DNA of 64,000 bases from Actinomycetes bacterium. Lineage in GTDB: Bacteria > Actinomycetota > Thermoleophilia > BMS3ABIN01. Location of the stretch: contig JAJYXB010000012.1 in NCBI GenBank assembly GCA_021791195.1, positions 23,631-87,630 of the forward strand, in the 5' to 3' direction. Both the position numbers and the translations under genes were made by a program. Below are positions 58,601-64,000 of this stretch, piece after piece. The first letter of the stretch is position 1. Each line of letters opens with the position of its first letter. The notes beneath the pieces were generated by a model. It saw nothing but the letters and a program-made list of their open reading frames with translations. It did not search any database and was not told the DNA's origin.

Positions 58601-61108
58601 GACGGCATGGATAACAGGGTAAAGACCAAAGACCCCAAGGGCAACGTAACCAGCTTTGCCTTCAGCCCCAACAACTGGCTGATTACGGTTAATGACCCGG
58701 CAGGGGGAGTAACCAGCTACCAGTATGACAAAGCCGGCAACCGCACCCAGCAGACTGACGCAAACGGCCACGTAACGCTCTACAGCTACGACGAGCTAAA
58801 CCGCCTAAAGGAAGAGAAGGTTGACGCCGGAGGCGGCAGCTTCCTGCTGGACCGGAGCTATACCTATGACAAGACCGGTCACGTGCTTGCCGATACAACG
58901 GGTGACGGCACCGTTACAAACACCTATGACGGAGACTATAATCTCACGGCGGTTACAGACCGGAAGGGCAATACCTTTTCTTATACCTACGATGCCAATG
59001 GCAATCAGCTGACCGCCAAGGACAACGGGGCCAACAAGACCGTCACCTTCACCTATAGCTCCAGGAGCGAGCTGGCTACGTCAAATGATGCTACCGGAGG
59101 CAACGAAAGCTACACGTATGACGGAACCGGCAATCTTTCCCAGCGTCAGGACAGCATTTCCGGCCAGAACTTCACGACTTCTTACGCCTACACGCCAAGA
59201 GATCAGCTTCAGAGCGTAATAAAAGGCGCCGACGCCACCAGCTACACATTTGATCCGGCTGGTGATCTGGCCACCAAGACCTATGGGAACGGTGTTACCT
59301 CCAGCTACAGTTACGATGCCGACAGCAGGCTAACTGGCCTTCAGGCTACCAAGGGAGGAACAACACTTCAGTCTTACAGCCAGACATATGATGCCAACTC
59401 CAATATTACATCGCTTACCGAGCCGGCCGGCACAGACAGCTATACCTACGACGCCCTAAACCGCGAGACCTCAGAAAATCTCGCAGCATACGGAAATATC
59501 ACTTATGGCTACGACGCGGCTGGTAATCGTCTCTCAAAAACCCAGCCTGCCCAAACCGGCGGGCCGGTTCTTTCCCTCGCTATGACTAAAGTCTACTGGG
59601 CAAGTAGTTCTGATTATCAAAACCATCTGCTCTCCATAGACTATAGCGTCAAAGACAACGGCCCCGGCACGGCCCATCAGTCCGCGGTAACTGGTTCTAC
59701 TGCCACCAACGGCGTCTATCTAAGTACGGGGGTACCGATAGGGCTGGGAGATATAGCCCAGGGAGCCAGCGCTCCTCTCACCCTCAAGTACTATATCCCC
59801 CCGGGAGTTAGCCGTTTCTCGGCCACGGTGTACGCTGAGTGTCAGGATGGTAACGGGGCGGTATATTCCTTCCCCACCGACAGGACCACGTACTCTTACA
59901 ACCAGGCCAACCAGCTTACCTCAAGCTACGATCAGCAGGCAGTCACCACCAGCTACTCGTACAATGCAAATGGAGCCTTAACCCAGCAGAGCAACCCCCA
60001 GGCCACCACCAGCTACAGCTATAACGGCCTGGATAAGCTCACGCAGGTAACCACGCCGGCGACAACGGTGGGCTACTCCTATGACGCGCTGGGAAGGCGG
60101 ATTACAAGAACAGACACAAATGGCACCATTAATTACCAGCTTGACGGCAAATCAGACCTGACCGACTTTGAGACAGATGGAAACGGCAAAATGACCGGCG
60201 CGTACCTAAGGGGAGCCGACGGGCTGATCTCCCAGACTGACTACACCGGACAATCACCGGTTACTTCCTACTACCTCTATAACCCTCACGGCGATACTTC
60301 AGCCACTACCGATCAAAACGGCAACGTCACCGGCACCTACCGCTATGATTCCTTCGGCAATCCTATCGGCACCAATAATCTTACCGATGCTTATGCAGGG
60401 AAATGGCAGCGCAATACTGATGATGCCACAGGGCTTATCAAGATGGGGGCTAGGGAATATGATCCGACGCTGGGGAGATTTACGAGTGCTGATCCAAAGA
60501 GCGGTGAATTAACCGCCCCGTTAATGAGAAATCGCTACCCGTACGCGTTAAATAACCCAAATACATGGTACGACCTAAGCGGCCTATATCCGGGAGAGAG
60601 TTATGTGGATGCTGCTGTTGGGACATGGAATGACTGGAGGCAGGGTGGGGTTTCTGCATTGGCAAATGATTACTGGCAAGGATATAGCTCAATGCCAACC
60701 TGGGCGCAATATACTGATACCGGTGTAATACTGGGTGGCATGACGTTCCTGGATCTTTATTCGATGGGGGCCCTTACTCCCGTGCAAGGCAATTATGCGT
60801 CGGAATTATTGAGCGGGGAAGAGGGGGCAATAGGATGCAGTGAGGGATCATTTGGTGACCGAGGATTTAATCCATTTGAAGGAAAATCGGCAGAGGAAAT
60901 TGACGGTATGTTTAGGACAAAAGGCTTTATTCCTATGGGACCAGATCCTGTATCGGGACAAGGAAGTTATATCAACCCGATCACGGGCCGTATGTATTAT
61001 ATAGATAGTGGTGGAGTGTACGGAAAGGTTTACGAAGGCCCGCATATTGATGTCCATCGCTTACCTGATTCTATCTTCCCAAAAAGAAAATTTCCTTACG
61101 GGGGTTAA
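52601..61108 (+). CDS. Giant secreted Rhs/YD-repeat polymorphic toxin
   Basis: 2835 residues from the ATG at 52601 (AGGAGG upstream; a start at 52544 would bury the signal peptide). Order: signal peptide (~1-42, hydrophobic LLLICLLIAICVG); six beta-helix repeats of ~215 residues (~55-1285); DUF6531-like NTATGAFVYQHTDVKVPTKG (~1345); YD repeats (~1465-2320); an inserted beta-sandwich-like, CARDB-type segment (~2325-2430) interrupting them; Rhs core ending LGRFTSADP (~2625); variable C-terminus. The last ~80 residues (FEGKSAEEIDGMFRTKGFIP onward, ending KRKFPYGG) resemble polymorphic toxin type 24 as I recall. An immunity gene follows 5 bp later. Sec-exported contact or surface toxin. Confidence 0.9.
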   Translation: MRASFNAGFSGGVFIRRLLLICLLIAICVGPSLLSSPHAQASTAESGTITQYTVWTTAQSPYVVSNLTIAQGATLSIDPGVIVKFQNSSSGISVSGTLNASDVVFTSIKDDNHGGDTNGDGGATLPAAGDWGTIGFASGGSGTINGCVILFGGANSAYEIWLGSSPTIENSVIGSSQGGGAFLAAGNPAFTGDTFSNNGGMGLDSMAVISTLSGNTFTGNSGVAVELPASIGSGVNNNTYSGNTNDGMYLSGDVTAQSDWSGTNKPYVVEGDNNNKDLEVNAPLTIESGSVVKFDASPTSYTHLDGLHVNSSLNANNVVFTSYNDDNHGGDTNGDHGATLPQGGDWGSIVFNPGSSGSLSGCTVLFGGGAGAGEMAVNSASPTIISSTFASAKYDGATIASNSNPAISGSSFANNGAMGLDSATPLSTFSGNTFTSNGDVAVQMPANIGTGVNNNTYSGNMTNAMRLTGWVTSSSDWAETNSPYVLQGDNNYKVVNVNAPLTIESGAVVKFQAMTPSYTYEESLEINSSISATGAVFTSYYDDNHGGDTDRDHGATLPQAGNWGSIVFNPGSSGSLSGCTVLFGGGTGAAEITVNSASPTIANSVIASSKSGGAYIINTSNPAISGSSFANNGGVGLNSSAALSTLSGNTFTANGDVAVEIPANIGTGVNSNSYGGNKVNAMYLTGDVNAPSTWAGSNAPYVLNNTVNVDSPLTIQSGAVVKLGQPYQTGINVNKQLIATGTVFTSLNDDAHGGDINNDGGATSPQPGNWGSIVFNPGSSGSLSGCTVLFGGGTGAAEITVNSASPTIANSVIASSKSGGAYIINTSNPAISGSSFANNGGVGLDSLAVLSTLSGNTFTANGDVAVEIPANIGTGVNNNTYSGNKYNAMLLTGWVTSNSDWEANNSPYVLQGDNTYKLVDVNAPLTIESGSVVKFDASPSSYSNQDGLDVNSSLTANNVVFTSFKDDANGGDTNGDGSLTAPQPGDWGSIIFNPGSSGSLSGCAILYGGGTGDGEITANSASPAITNSTIAYAKYDGADLINTSNSAISGDTFANNGAMGLDSMWALSTLSGNTFTANGDVAVEMPANIGTGVNNNTYSGNKYNGMRLTGDITGSSDWASTNSPYIVQGDNNNKDLEVDAPLTIESGSVVKFDASPTSYTNEDGLNVNSSLNANNVVFTSYHDDSYAGDTNGDRGATSPEPGDWNGIIYAAGSTGAISNCVIRYGGGVTNGEFYINSSPQLTGNDISYSLTAGITVGADGSPLIHYNDIYANSLGVVNYGGANLDVTYNYWGSKHGPKPYGFGNGLAGLLTVIPWSGIPYTQSGALYQSKLGMADYCAVCGDPINTATGAFVYQHTDVKVPTKGVPLEFDRTYNSNDASDGDLGFGWSYNWQISVNPLANGNVTVLRGDGSQDVFTLNPDGSYSPPSLGVHDTLVRNADGTFKLTTKDQITYNFDLNNDLASEVSETGQSTTFAYNSNLQLTTITEPAGRTLSLAHDAVTGRITQITDPNGKTIAFAYSAAGDLTSVTDQNSGTTKFAYDSNHHIIGVTDADNHTQANNTYDATGKVTSQTDAEGKLITFTYDATSNVTTMTRQMDPNDHSKDQTTTFYYDSQYRLIKETDPYGKSTTYTYDAAGDRDTVTDRRGTITKQLYDPSGNVTDIYKAYGLPGQEHTSFTYNAKNHPLSKTDPLGHTTTYTYDSSGSYLMQVAYPTLTSYDAVQSSYTETFTYNPDGTRASFTDKNGNTTGYGYDQYGNLSAQYKNTNRSPADQVTLAYAYDPMGRKTGATDANGHTTTLVYDNLGNLTSQTKQVSDPGTGQLVDVTTQTSYDAAGNKTQVIDADGNSTTYSYTPMNRLSQVTDALGGIVQYSYDAAGNKTGTKDRNGNWTHFAFDLNNRMVSATDPENNVTTYTYDEEGNQLSVKDPLGNTSTKTYDGIGRVTTSSVPDVGGATRTTSFTYDAADNLLSTTDPLSHVTTNAYDELGRLKSVTDPLGNISYTAYDGMDNRVKTKDPKGNVTSFAFSPNNWLITVNDPAGGVTSYQYDKAGNRTQQTDANGHVTLYSYDELNRLKEEKVDAGGGSFLLDRSYTYDKTGHVLADTTGDGTVTNTYDGDYNLTAVTDRKGNTFSYTYDANGNQLTAKDNGANKTVTFTYSSRSELATSNDATGGNESYTYDGTGNLSQRQDSISGQNFTTSYAYTPRDQLQSVIKGADATSYTFDPAGDLATKTYGNGVTSSYSYDADSRLTGLQATKGGTTLQSYSQTYDANSNITSLTEPAGTDSYTYDALNRETSENLAAYGNITYGYDAAGNRLSKTQPAQTGGPVLSLAMTKVYWASSSDYQNHLLSIDYSVKDNGPGTAHQSAVTGSTATNGVYLSTGVPIGLGDIAQGASAPLTLKYYIPPGVSRFSATVYAECQDGNGAVYSFPTDRTTYSYNQANQLTSSYDQQAVTTSYSYNANGALTQQSNPQATTSYSYNGLDKLTQVTTPATTVGYSYDALGRRITRTDTNGTINYQLDGKSDLTDFETDGNGKMTGAYLRGADGLISQTDYTGQSPVTSYYLYNPHGDTSATTDQNGNVTGTYRYDSFGNPIGTNNLTDAYAGKWQRNTDDATGLIKMGAREYDPTLGRFTSADPKSGELTAPLMRNRYPYALNNPNTWYDLSGLYPGESYVDAAVGTWNDWRQGGVSALANDYWQGYSSMPTWAQYTDTGVILGGMTFLDLYSMGALTPVQGNYASELLSGEEGAIGCSEGSFGDRGFNPFEGKSAEEIDGMFRTKGFIPMGPDPVSGQGSYINPITGRMYYIDSGGVYGKVYEGPHIDVHRLPDSIFPKRKFPYGG
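52760..56460 (+). repeat. Six tandem ~645-bp repeats encoding beta-helix units
   Basis: Units begin near 52760, 53376, 54021, 54671, 55291 and 55941. Each encodes an APLTIESGSVVKF-type stretch, then GGDTNGD, GSIVFNPGSSGSLSGC, NSASPTI, GNTF and ANIGTGVNNNTYSGN. Units 3 and 4 are nearly identical at DNA level from about 54300 to 54600 and 54910 to 55240, pointing to recent duplication or gene conversion. The sixth unit diverges after its first half. Confidence 0.85.
59907..60486 (+). repeat. Direct repeat, copy 1 (Rhs core 3' end)
   Basis: About 580 bp nearly identical, without indels, to 61443-62022 (constant offset 1536). Provides homology for exchange of toxin tips by recombination. Confidence 0.9.
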
Positions 61109-61113
61109 TCATT

Positions 61114-61344
61114 ATGAATTATTTCTTATCTTTCGAGCTTCCAAAGCATGGCGATGCTTTGGAAATCCACTTGGACAGCGAAGGATTAGAACATCTTATG
61201 TTGTTGCTTACTAAGCTTCGTCATGATAAAGGACATCTTCATTTAATGACGCCAGAATGGGGAGGCAAGGATCTTTCTAGTAACAAGCTGGGAGAAGACA
61301 ACTCCCTAATTAATCATGTGAAGATATTCTTGTGGGAAAAATAA
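61114..61344 (+). CDS. Candidate immunity protein for the Rhs toxin (Imm32-like)
   Basis: 76 residues, small and slightly acidic, 5 bp after the toxin stop. LEIHLDSEGLEHLMLLL, HLHLMTPEWGGKDLSSNK and NSLINHVKIFLW resemble immunity protein family 32 as I recall it. No signal peptide or membrane segment, so it would protect in the cytoplasm. Position alone strongly suggests cognate immunity. Confidence 0.72.
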   Translation: MNYFLSFELPKHGDALEIHLDSEGLEHLMLLLTKLRHDKGHLHLMTPEWGGKDLSSNKLGEDNSLINHVKIFLWEK

Positions 61345-61377
61345 GTTAACTGATCATCCTATTCGCTCAGGAAGCGT

Positions 61378-61441
61378 GTGGCCGAATTGAGCGGACTGGG
61401 TGGCCGAAATGGCCGGAATGCGCACTGGGAAGGCGCCGCGC
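61378..61441. mobile_element. Possible insertion-sequence end relic before the displaced Rhs cassette
   Basis: Short direct repeats of the type TGGCCGAA/TGAGCGGA/TGGCCGGA lie in tandem and are GC-rich against AT-rich flanks. They resemble the multiple terminal repeats of IS21-type elements as I remember them. They abut the exact point where homology to the main rhs gene begins (61443). Confidence 0.3.
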
Positions 61442-62749
61442 CCCAACCAGCTTACCTCAAGCTACGATCAGCAGGCAGTCACCACCAGCTACTCGTACAA
61501 TGCAAATGGAGCCTTAACCCAGCAGAGCAACCCCCAGGCCACCACCAGCTACAGCTATAACGGCCTGGATAAGCTCACGCAGGTAACCACGCCGGCGACA
61601 ACGGTGGGCTACTCCTATGACGCGCTGGGAAGGCGGATTACAAGAACAGACACAAATGGCACCATTAATTACCAGCTTGACGGCAAATCAGACCTGACCG
61701 ACTTTGAGACAGATGGAAACGGCAAACTGACCGGCGCGTACCTAAGGGGAGCCGACGGGCTGATCTCCCAGACTGACTACACCGGGGGGTCACCGATTAC
61801 TTCCGGCTACCTTTATAACCCTCACGGTGACACGTCAGCCACTACCGATGAAAACGGCAACGTCACCGGCACCTACCGGTATGATTCATTCGGCAATCCT
61901 ATCGGCGCCAATAGTCTTGTCGATGCTTATACGGGGAAATGGCAGCGCACCACCGACGATGCCACCGGGCTTATCAAGATGGGGGCCAGGGAGTATGATC
62001 TGGCGCTGGGCAGGTTTACGAGTCCAGACTCATTTTCTGGTGACCCTTCAAATTCACAGCAACTGAACCGATATTCATATGTTGGAAATGAACCTTTGGT
62101 AAACTATGACTTGACCGGGTTTTATTGGGGCGAGAGCGTAGTTAATGGCGTCAAGAATCATGCTGAAGATGTTGTATTTGCCGGTGAGGTTGCTGTTGGC
62201 GTTACCGTTGGCATGTATGTAGCGCCACCAGCCGTCGCGGGTGTCTCAGCGCTAGTCGCCGCCTCGGCGATTGCTCATCCTGATTCATTTGGGACCGATC
62301 TGCAGATGTTTGAAGACTGGGCGACGGGAATGGGACCTAGCCATCGCGATTTTGGTCCCGATATCGCTCAGGTGCGGGATATGCAAAGCTCATTTGTCAT
62401 GGAATATGCGAGAAAATACTATTATGAACAATGGAATGCTGGCAGAAATTGCGGCGATTATGTAACGATGCCAAATAGAGGAATGCCCTTTGGTGAATCT
62501 GGCGCATTAGACGCTGGCCTTAATCCGACTCAGCAATTCGTTGGCGGGGCTGATGTCCAGATTATTCCAAATAACCAAAACCGAACTTTGACAATAATGG
62601 TCACGAATAATTCGACCATTCATTCCTTTTTCTATGACAAAGTTCCAAAATCTTTCGATTATAACCGCATTAATATAGGCGGCATTGAACTCCCCACGCC
62701 AGGCGCAACAACTTCACAAACATTTACCTGGACGGAGCCAATGAGATGA
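61400..62749 (+). CDS. Displaced Rhs C-terminal cassette with a different toxin tip
   Basis: Orphan fragment, 449 codons open. Bases 61443-62022 are near-identical to 59907-60486 of the main rhs gene, including the LGRFTSPDS core end, then the sequence changes to a new C-terminus: a hydrophobic stretch (~260-290) and a tip with ATGMGPSHRDFGPD, LDAGLNPTQQFVGGADV and the end TFTWTEPMR, seen in other Rhs tips as I recall, function unknown to me. The first 14 residues are not Rhs and there is no signal peptide or ribosome binding site, so it is probably silent until recombined onto the main gene. A lipoprotein gene overlaps its end. Confidence 0.8.
   Translation: MAEMAGMRTGKAPRPNQLTSSYDQQAVTTSYSYNANGALTQQSNPQATTSYSYNGLDKLTQVTTPATTVGYSYDALGRRITRTDTNGTINYQLDGKSDLTDFETDGNGKLTGAYLRGADGLISQTDYTGGSPITSGYLYNPHGDTSATTDENGNVTGTYRYDSFGNPIGANSLVDAYTGKWQRTTDDATGLIKMGAREYDLALGRFTSPDSFSGDPSNSQQLNRYSYVGNEPLVNYDLTGFYWGESVVNGVKNHAEDVVFAGEVAVGVTVGMYVAPPAVAGVSALVAASAIAHPDSFGTDLQMFEDWATGMGPSHRDFGPDIAQVRDMQSSFVMEYARKYYYEQWNAGRNCGDYVTMPNRGMPFGESGALDAGLNPTQQFVGGADVQIIPNNQNRTLTIMVTNNSTIHSFFYDKVPKSFDYNRINIGGIELPTPGATTSQTFTWTEPMR
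61443..62022 (+). repeat. Direct repeat, copy 2 (displaced Rhs core)
   Basis: Copy of 59907-60486 at the head of the orphan cassette. Differences are scattered substitutions, becoming denser toward the 3' end, as expected where the cassettes diverge into separate tips. Confidence 0.9.
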
Positions 62750-63162
62750 AAAGAGTTACATTTCTGCTATTAATAACCGTTTTCAGCTTCACGTTTTTAA
62801 GCTGCGGCTCAAAAGAGGTAACGCGCCAGGATCTAATAGGGACGTATGTTGCCAATTATGCCAAGGATGAGGTCAAAAGTGATTCAATCGAGGTAAAAGA
62901 AGACGGAACTTATTTTCACAAATTTGAGTCAGCAAAAAATGAAGGAGACAGCTTTACCAACACCGGCACCTGGTATTTTAAGTATGTTGATCAGTACCCA
63001 GCAATTTTTTTTATAAACTTCAATATGGGCTATGCACCAAATGAAACTTTGGAACAGCTAAAAAAAACTTGGGGCGGCTTCTGGTCAGCTAATGTGGAAG
63101 ATGGTGGAGAAAGTCTGCTTATTTCTCCAGATAACGGCCTATATTATGAAAAGCAAAATTAA
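62746..63162 (+). CDS. Lipoprotein, candidate immunity protein of the displaced cassette
   Basis: 138 residues with a lipoprotein signal (MKRVTFLLLITVFSFTFLSC, lipidated Cys near residue 20) followed by a small beta-rich domain (LIGTYVANYAKDEVKSDSIE, GTWYFKY). The ATG overlaps the orphan toxin stop by four bases, the tight coupling typical of toxin-immunity pairs. An exported immunity protein would suit a toxin acting outside the cytoplasm. Family not recognised. Confidence 0.7.
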   Translation: MKRVTFLLLITVFSFTFLSCGSKEVTRQDLIGTYVANYAKDEVKSDSIEVKEDGTYFHKFESAKNEGDSFTNTGTWYFKYVDQYPAIFFINFNMGYAPNETLEQLKKTWGGFWSANVEDGGESLLISPDNGLYYEKQN

Positions 63163-63198
63163 GACCGTAGACTAGGCGACATAGTATGCCTGGCTGAA

Positions 63199-63303
63199 GG
63201 TCTTATAAATGCCGGTCTAAATCCAACACAGCAGTGGCAGCAATGAGGTTGATATAACACCAAATCAAGTCCACACCATTACAATAACGGTGCGTCAATA
63301 CCA
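63199..63303 (+). pseudogene. Decayed second copy of the displaced toxin tip
   Basis: GLINAGLNPTQQ at 63199-63234 parallels LDAGLNPTQQ of the orphan tip; a stop follows at 63244, and one frame over (from 63245) [16 protein letters not shown] parallels its continuation. A frameshifted, truncated paralogue with no start. Confidence 0.65.
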
Positions 63304-63353
63304 CCAGCATGTCCTCCTTTATTCCGCGTACAAGTAATCATCATTTGATAATG

Positions 63354-63477
63354 TGACAAAGCCGGCAACCGCACCCAGCAGACTGACGCTGACGGCCACG
63401 TAACGCTATATAGCTTCGACGAGCTAAACCGCTTAAAGGAAGAGAAGGTTGACGCCGGAGGCGGCAACTTTTTGCTG
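63354..63477 (+). pseudogene. Rhs YD-repeat fragment
   Basis: 124 bp homologous without indels to 58726-58849 of the main rhs gene (offset 4628), encoding the [20 protein letters not shown] and [17 protein letters not shown] stretch. It stops exactly at the group II intron boundary. Confidence 0.85.
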
Positions 63478-63634
63478 GTGCGCCCGGCAGGGCGCACACC
63501 ACTCGGGGGTGAAAGTCCCCTACAGGCCCAGCAGGGGGAACTGTTAGCCGGACGGCAAGGGTGTCCGCCGTGAGGCAGAATCTGAAGGAAGCCGCAGGCA
63601 AACCGCTGGCCCGACGAACAGAAACCGCATATGT
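63478..63634 (+). mobile_element. Group II intron, 5' fragment
   Basis: Begins GTGCGCCCGGCAGGGCGCAC, the conserved GUGYG 5' splice-site end with its first stem, followed by domain I blocks GGGGTGAAAGTCCCC, CAAGGGTGTCCGCC, ATCTGAAGGAAGCCG and ACGAACAGAAACCGCATATG. The match ends there; no reverse transcriptase or domain V/VI follows, so it is truncated. Inserted inside the Rhs fragment. Confidence 0.85.
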
Positions 63635-63777
63635 CAGTTCCAGCTAACTTTGTCCCCTTTTTGCCGGGCGGCCGTTTCTGCGCAGGAAGCAGCATGACAA
63701 TGGAGCAGCTTATCACTTATAGAGCTCTTTTTTCTGTCAAAAAACCCGACCACCGATAAACGCCACTGACACGTGCT
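63635..63777. other. Unassigned stretch between intron fragment and toxin fragment
   Basis: About 140 bp with stops in all forward frames and no match I recognise. Probably scar sequence from successive insertions and deletions. Confidence 0.4.
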
Positions 63778-63874
63778 GAGCATCGTTTGAATCCGGATGG
63801 TCTTCATACTGGGCCTGGGCGAGGTGGAAGCTGGAATTCCGAATGGCGGCAATTTATTAAAGAAAACCCAGAGC
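63778..63874 (+). pseudogene. Polymorphic toxin C-terminal fragment cut by an IS
   Basis: Reads EHRLNPDGLHTGPGRGGSWN then SEWRQFIKENPE. The HTGPGRGGSWN and EWxxFxxxNP pattern is common at the C-termini of Rhs and other polymorphic toxins. The frame is interrupted at 63875 by the end of the IS3-type element. Confidence 0.6.
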
Positions 63875-64000
63875 TGAATCGCCCCGGGTTTACCGGAGAC
63901 TCGTTTGTTTGGGTAACTCTATGATTTCTCTGCCTTCTTGTCCACGATATTGAGCTTCCAGTTCTGCCGGCGGGATGTCGCCGATCGGTTTCAGCAGCCG
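63875..64000 (-). mobile_element. IS3-family insertion sequence, right end (continues beyond window)
   Basis: The terminal sequence starts TGAATCGCCCCGGGTTTACC at 63875, an end of the type seen in IS3-family elements. The transposase reads inward on the minus strand. The rest of the element lies outside the window. Confidence 0.75.
63890..64000 (-). CDS. IS3-family transposase OrfB, C-terminal end
   Basis: 36 residues up to the stop: RLLKPIGDIPPAELEAQYRG followed by QEGREIIELPKQTSLR. The KPIGDIPPAELEA block is the conserved C-terminus of IS3-type DDE integrases. The start and catalytic domain are outside the window. Confidence 0.85.
   Translation of the reverse strand, partial: RLLKPIGDIPPAELEAQYRGQEGREIIELPKQTSLR

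Overview
The window is high-GC bacterial DNA. It reads as a deep-branching, probably anaerobic or facultative actinobacterium-like lineage, but I cannot name the taxon. Supporting signs are the gene order fusA-tuf-S10-spc-alpha operons through rplQ, zinc-type S14, S4 and L36, an EF-Tu with a four-cysteine insert, and Ala/Glu-rich extensions on ribosomal proteins. The energy genes (selenocysteine formate dehydrogenase, K+-independent H+-pyrophosphatase) and an oxygen-free type of ergothioneine locus also fit an anaerobe.

Layout. 1-19.6 kb: 3' part of fusA, tuf, a terminator, then the S10/spc/alpha ribosomal block (rpsJ to rplQ, with secY, adk, map, infA, rpoA), closed by a strong terminator. 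19.6-23.6 kb: a DHA2 drug exporter, a zinc-ribbon membrane protein and a flavin disulfide reductase. 23.9-28.2 kb: a four-gene membrane glycoconjugate operon starting with UDP-sulfoquinovose synthase (sqdB). 28.2-34.0 kb (minus strand): a molybdopterin enzyme fused to a cysteine desulfurase, egtD and an NHL-repeat gene; the first two look like an ergothioneine pathway using a metallopterin sulfur-transfer enzyme. 34.2-42.96 kb: a ZTP (pfl) riboswitch with overlapping terminator, a 1393-residue NAD(P)-type formate dehydrogenase read through an in-frame UGA (selenocysteine), then modE, a ModE box, modABC, a molybdopterin-binding protein and an FmdE protein. 43.0-47.9 kb: a second DHA2 exporter and the ECF module cbiO-cbiO-cbiQ followed by truA. 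48.0-51.7 kb: a LysR regulator, hppA and a small CxxC redox protein.

51.8-64 kb is a mobile, lower-GC island. It holds an IS200/IS605-type element, a giant secreted Rhs polymorphic toxin (2835 aa) with its immunity gene, a displaced Rhs C-terminal cassette with a lipoprotein partner, decayed toxin and Rhs fragments, the 5' end of a group II intron, and an IS3-family element running off the end.

How it fits together. Molybdenum or tungsten links the middle of the window: ModABC imports it, ModE and a ModE box regulate it, and two molybdopterin enzymes (formate dehydrogenase and the fused sulfur-transfer enzyme) use it. The ZTP riboswitch suggests that formate dehydrogenase is tied to one-carbon/folate demand, i.e. 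making formate for 10-formyl-tetrahydrofolate. The whole 19.6-44.6 kb metabolic block sits between rplQ and cbiO-cbiO-cbiQ-truA, which are commonly adjacent in Gram-positive bacteria.
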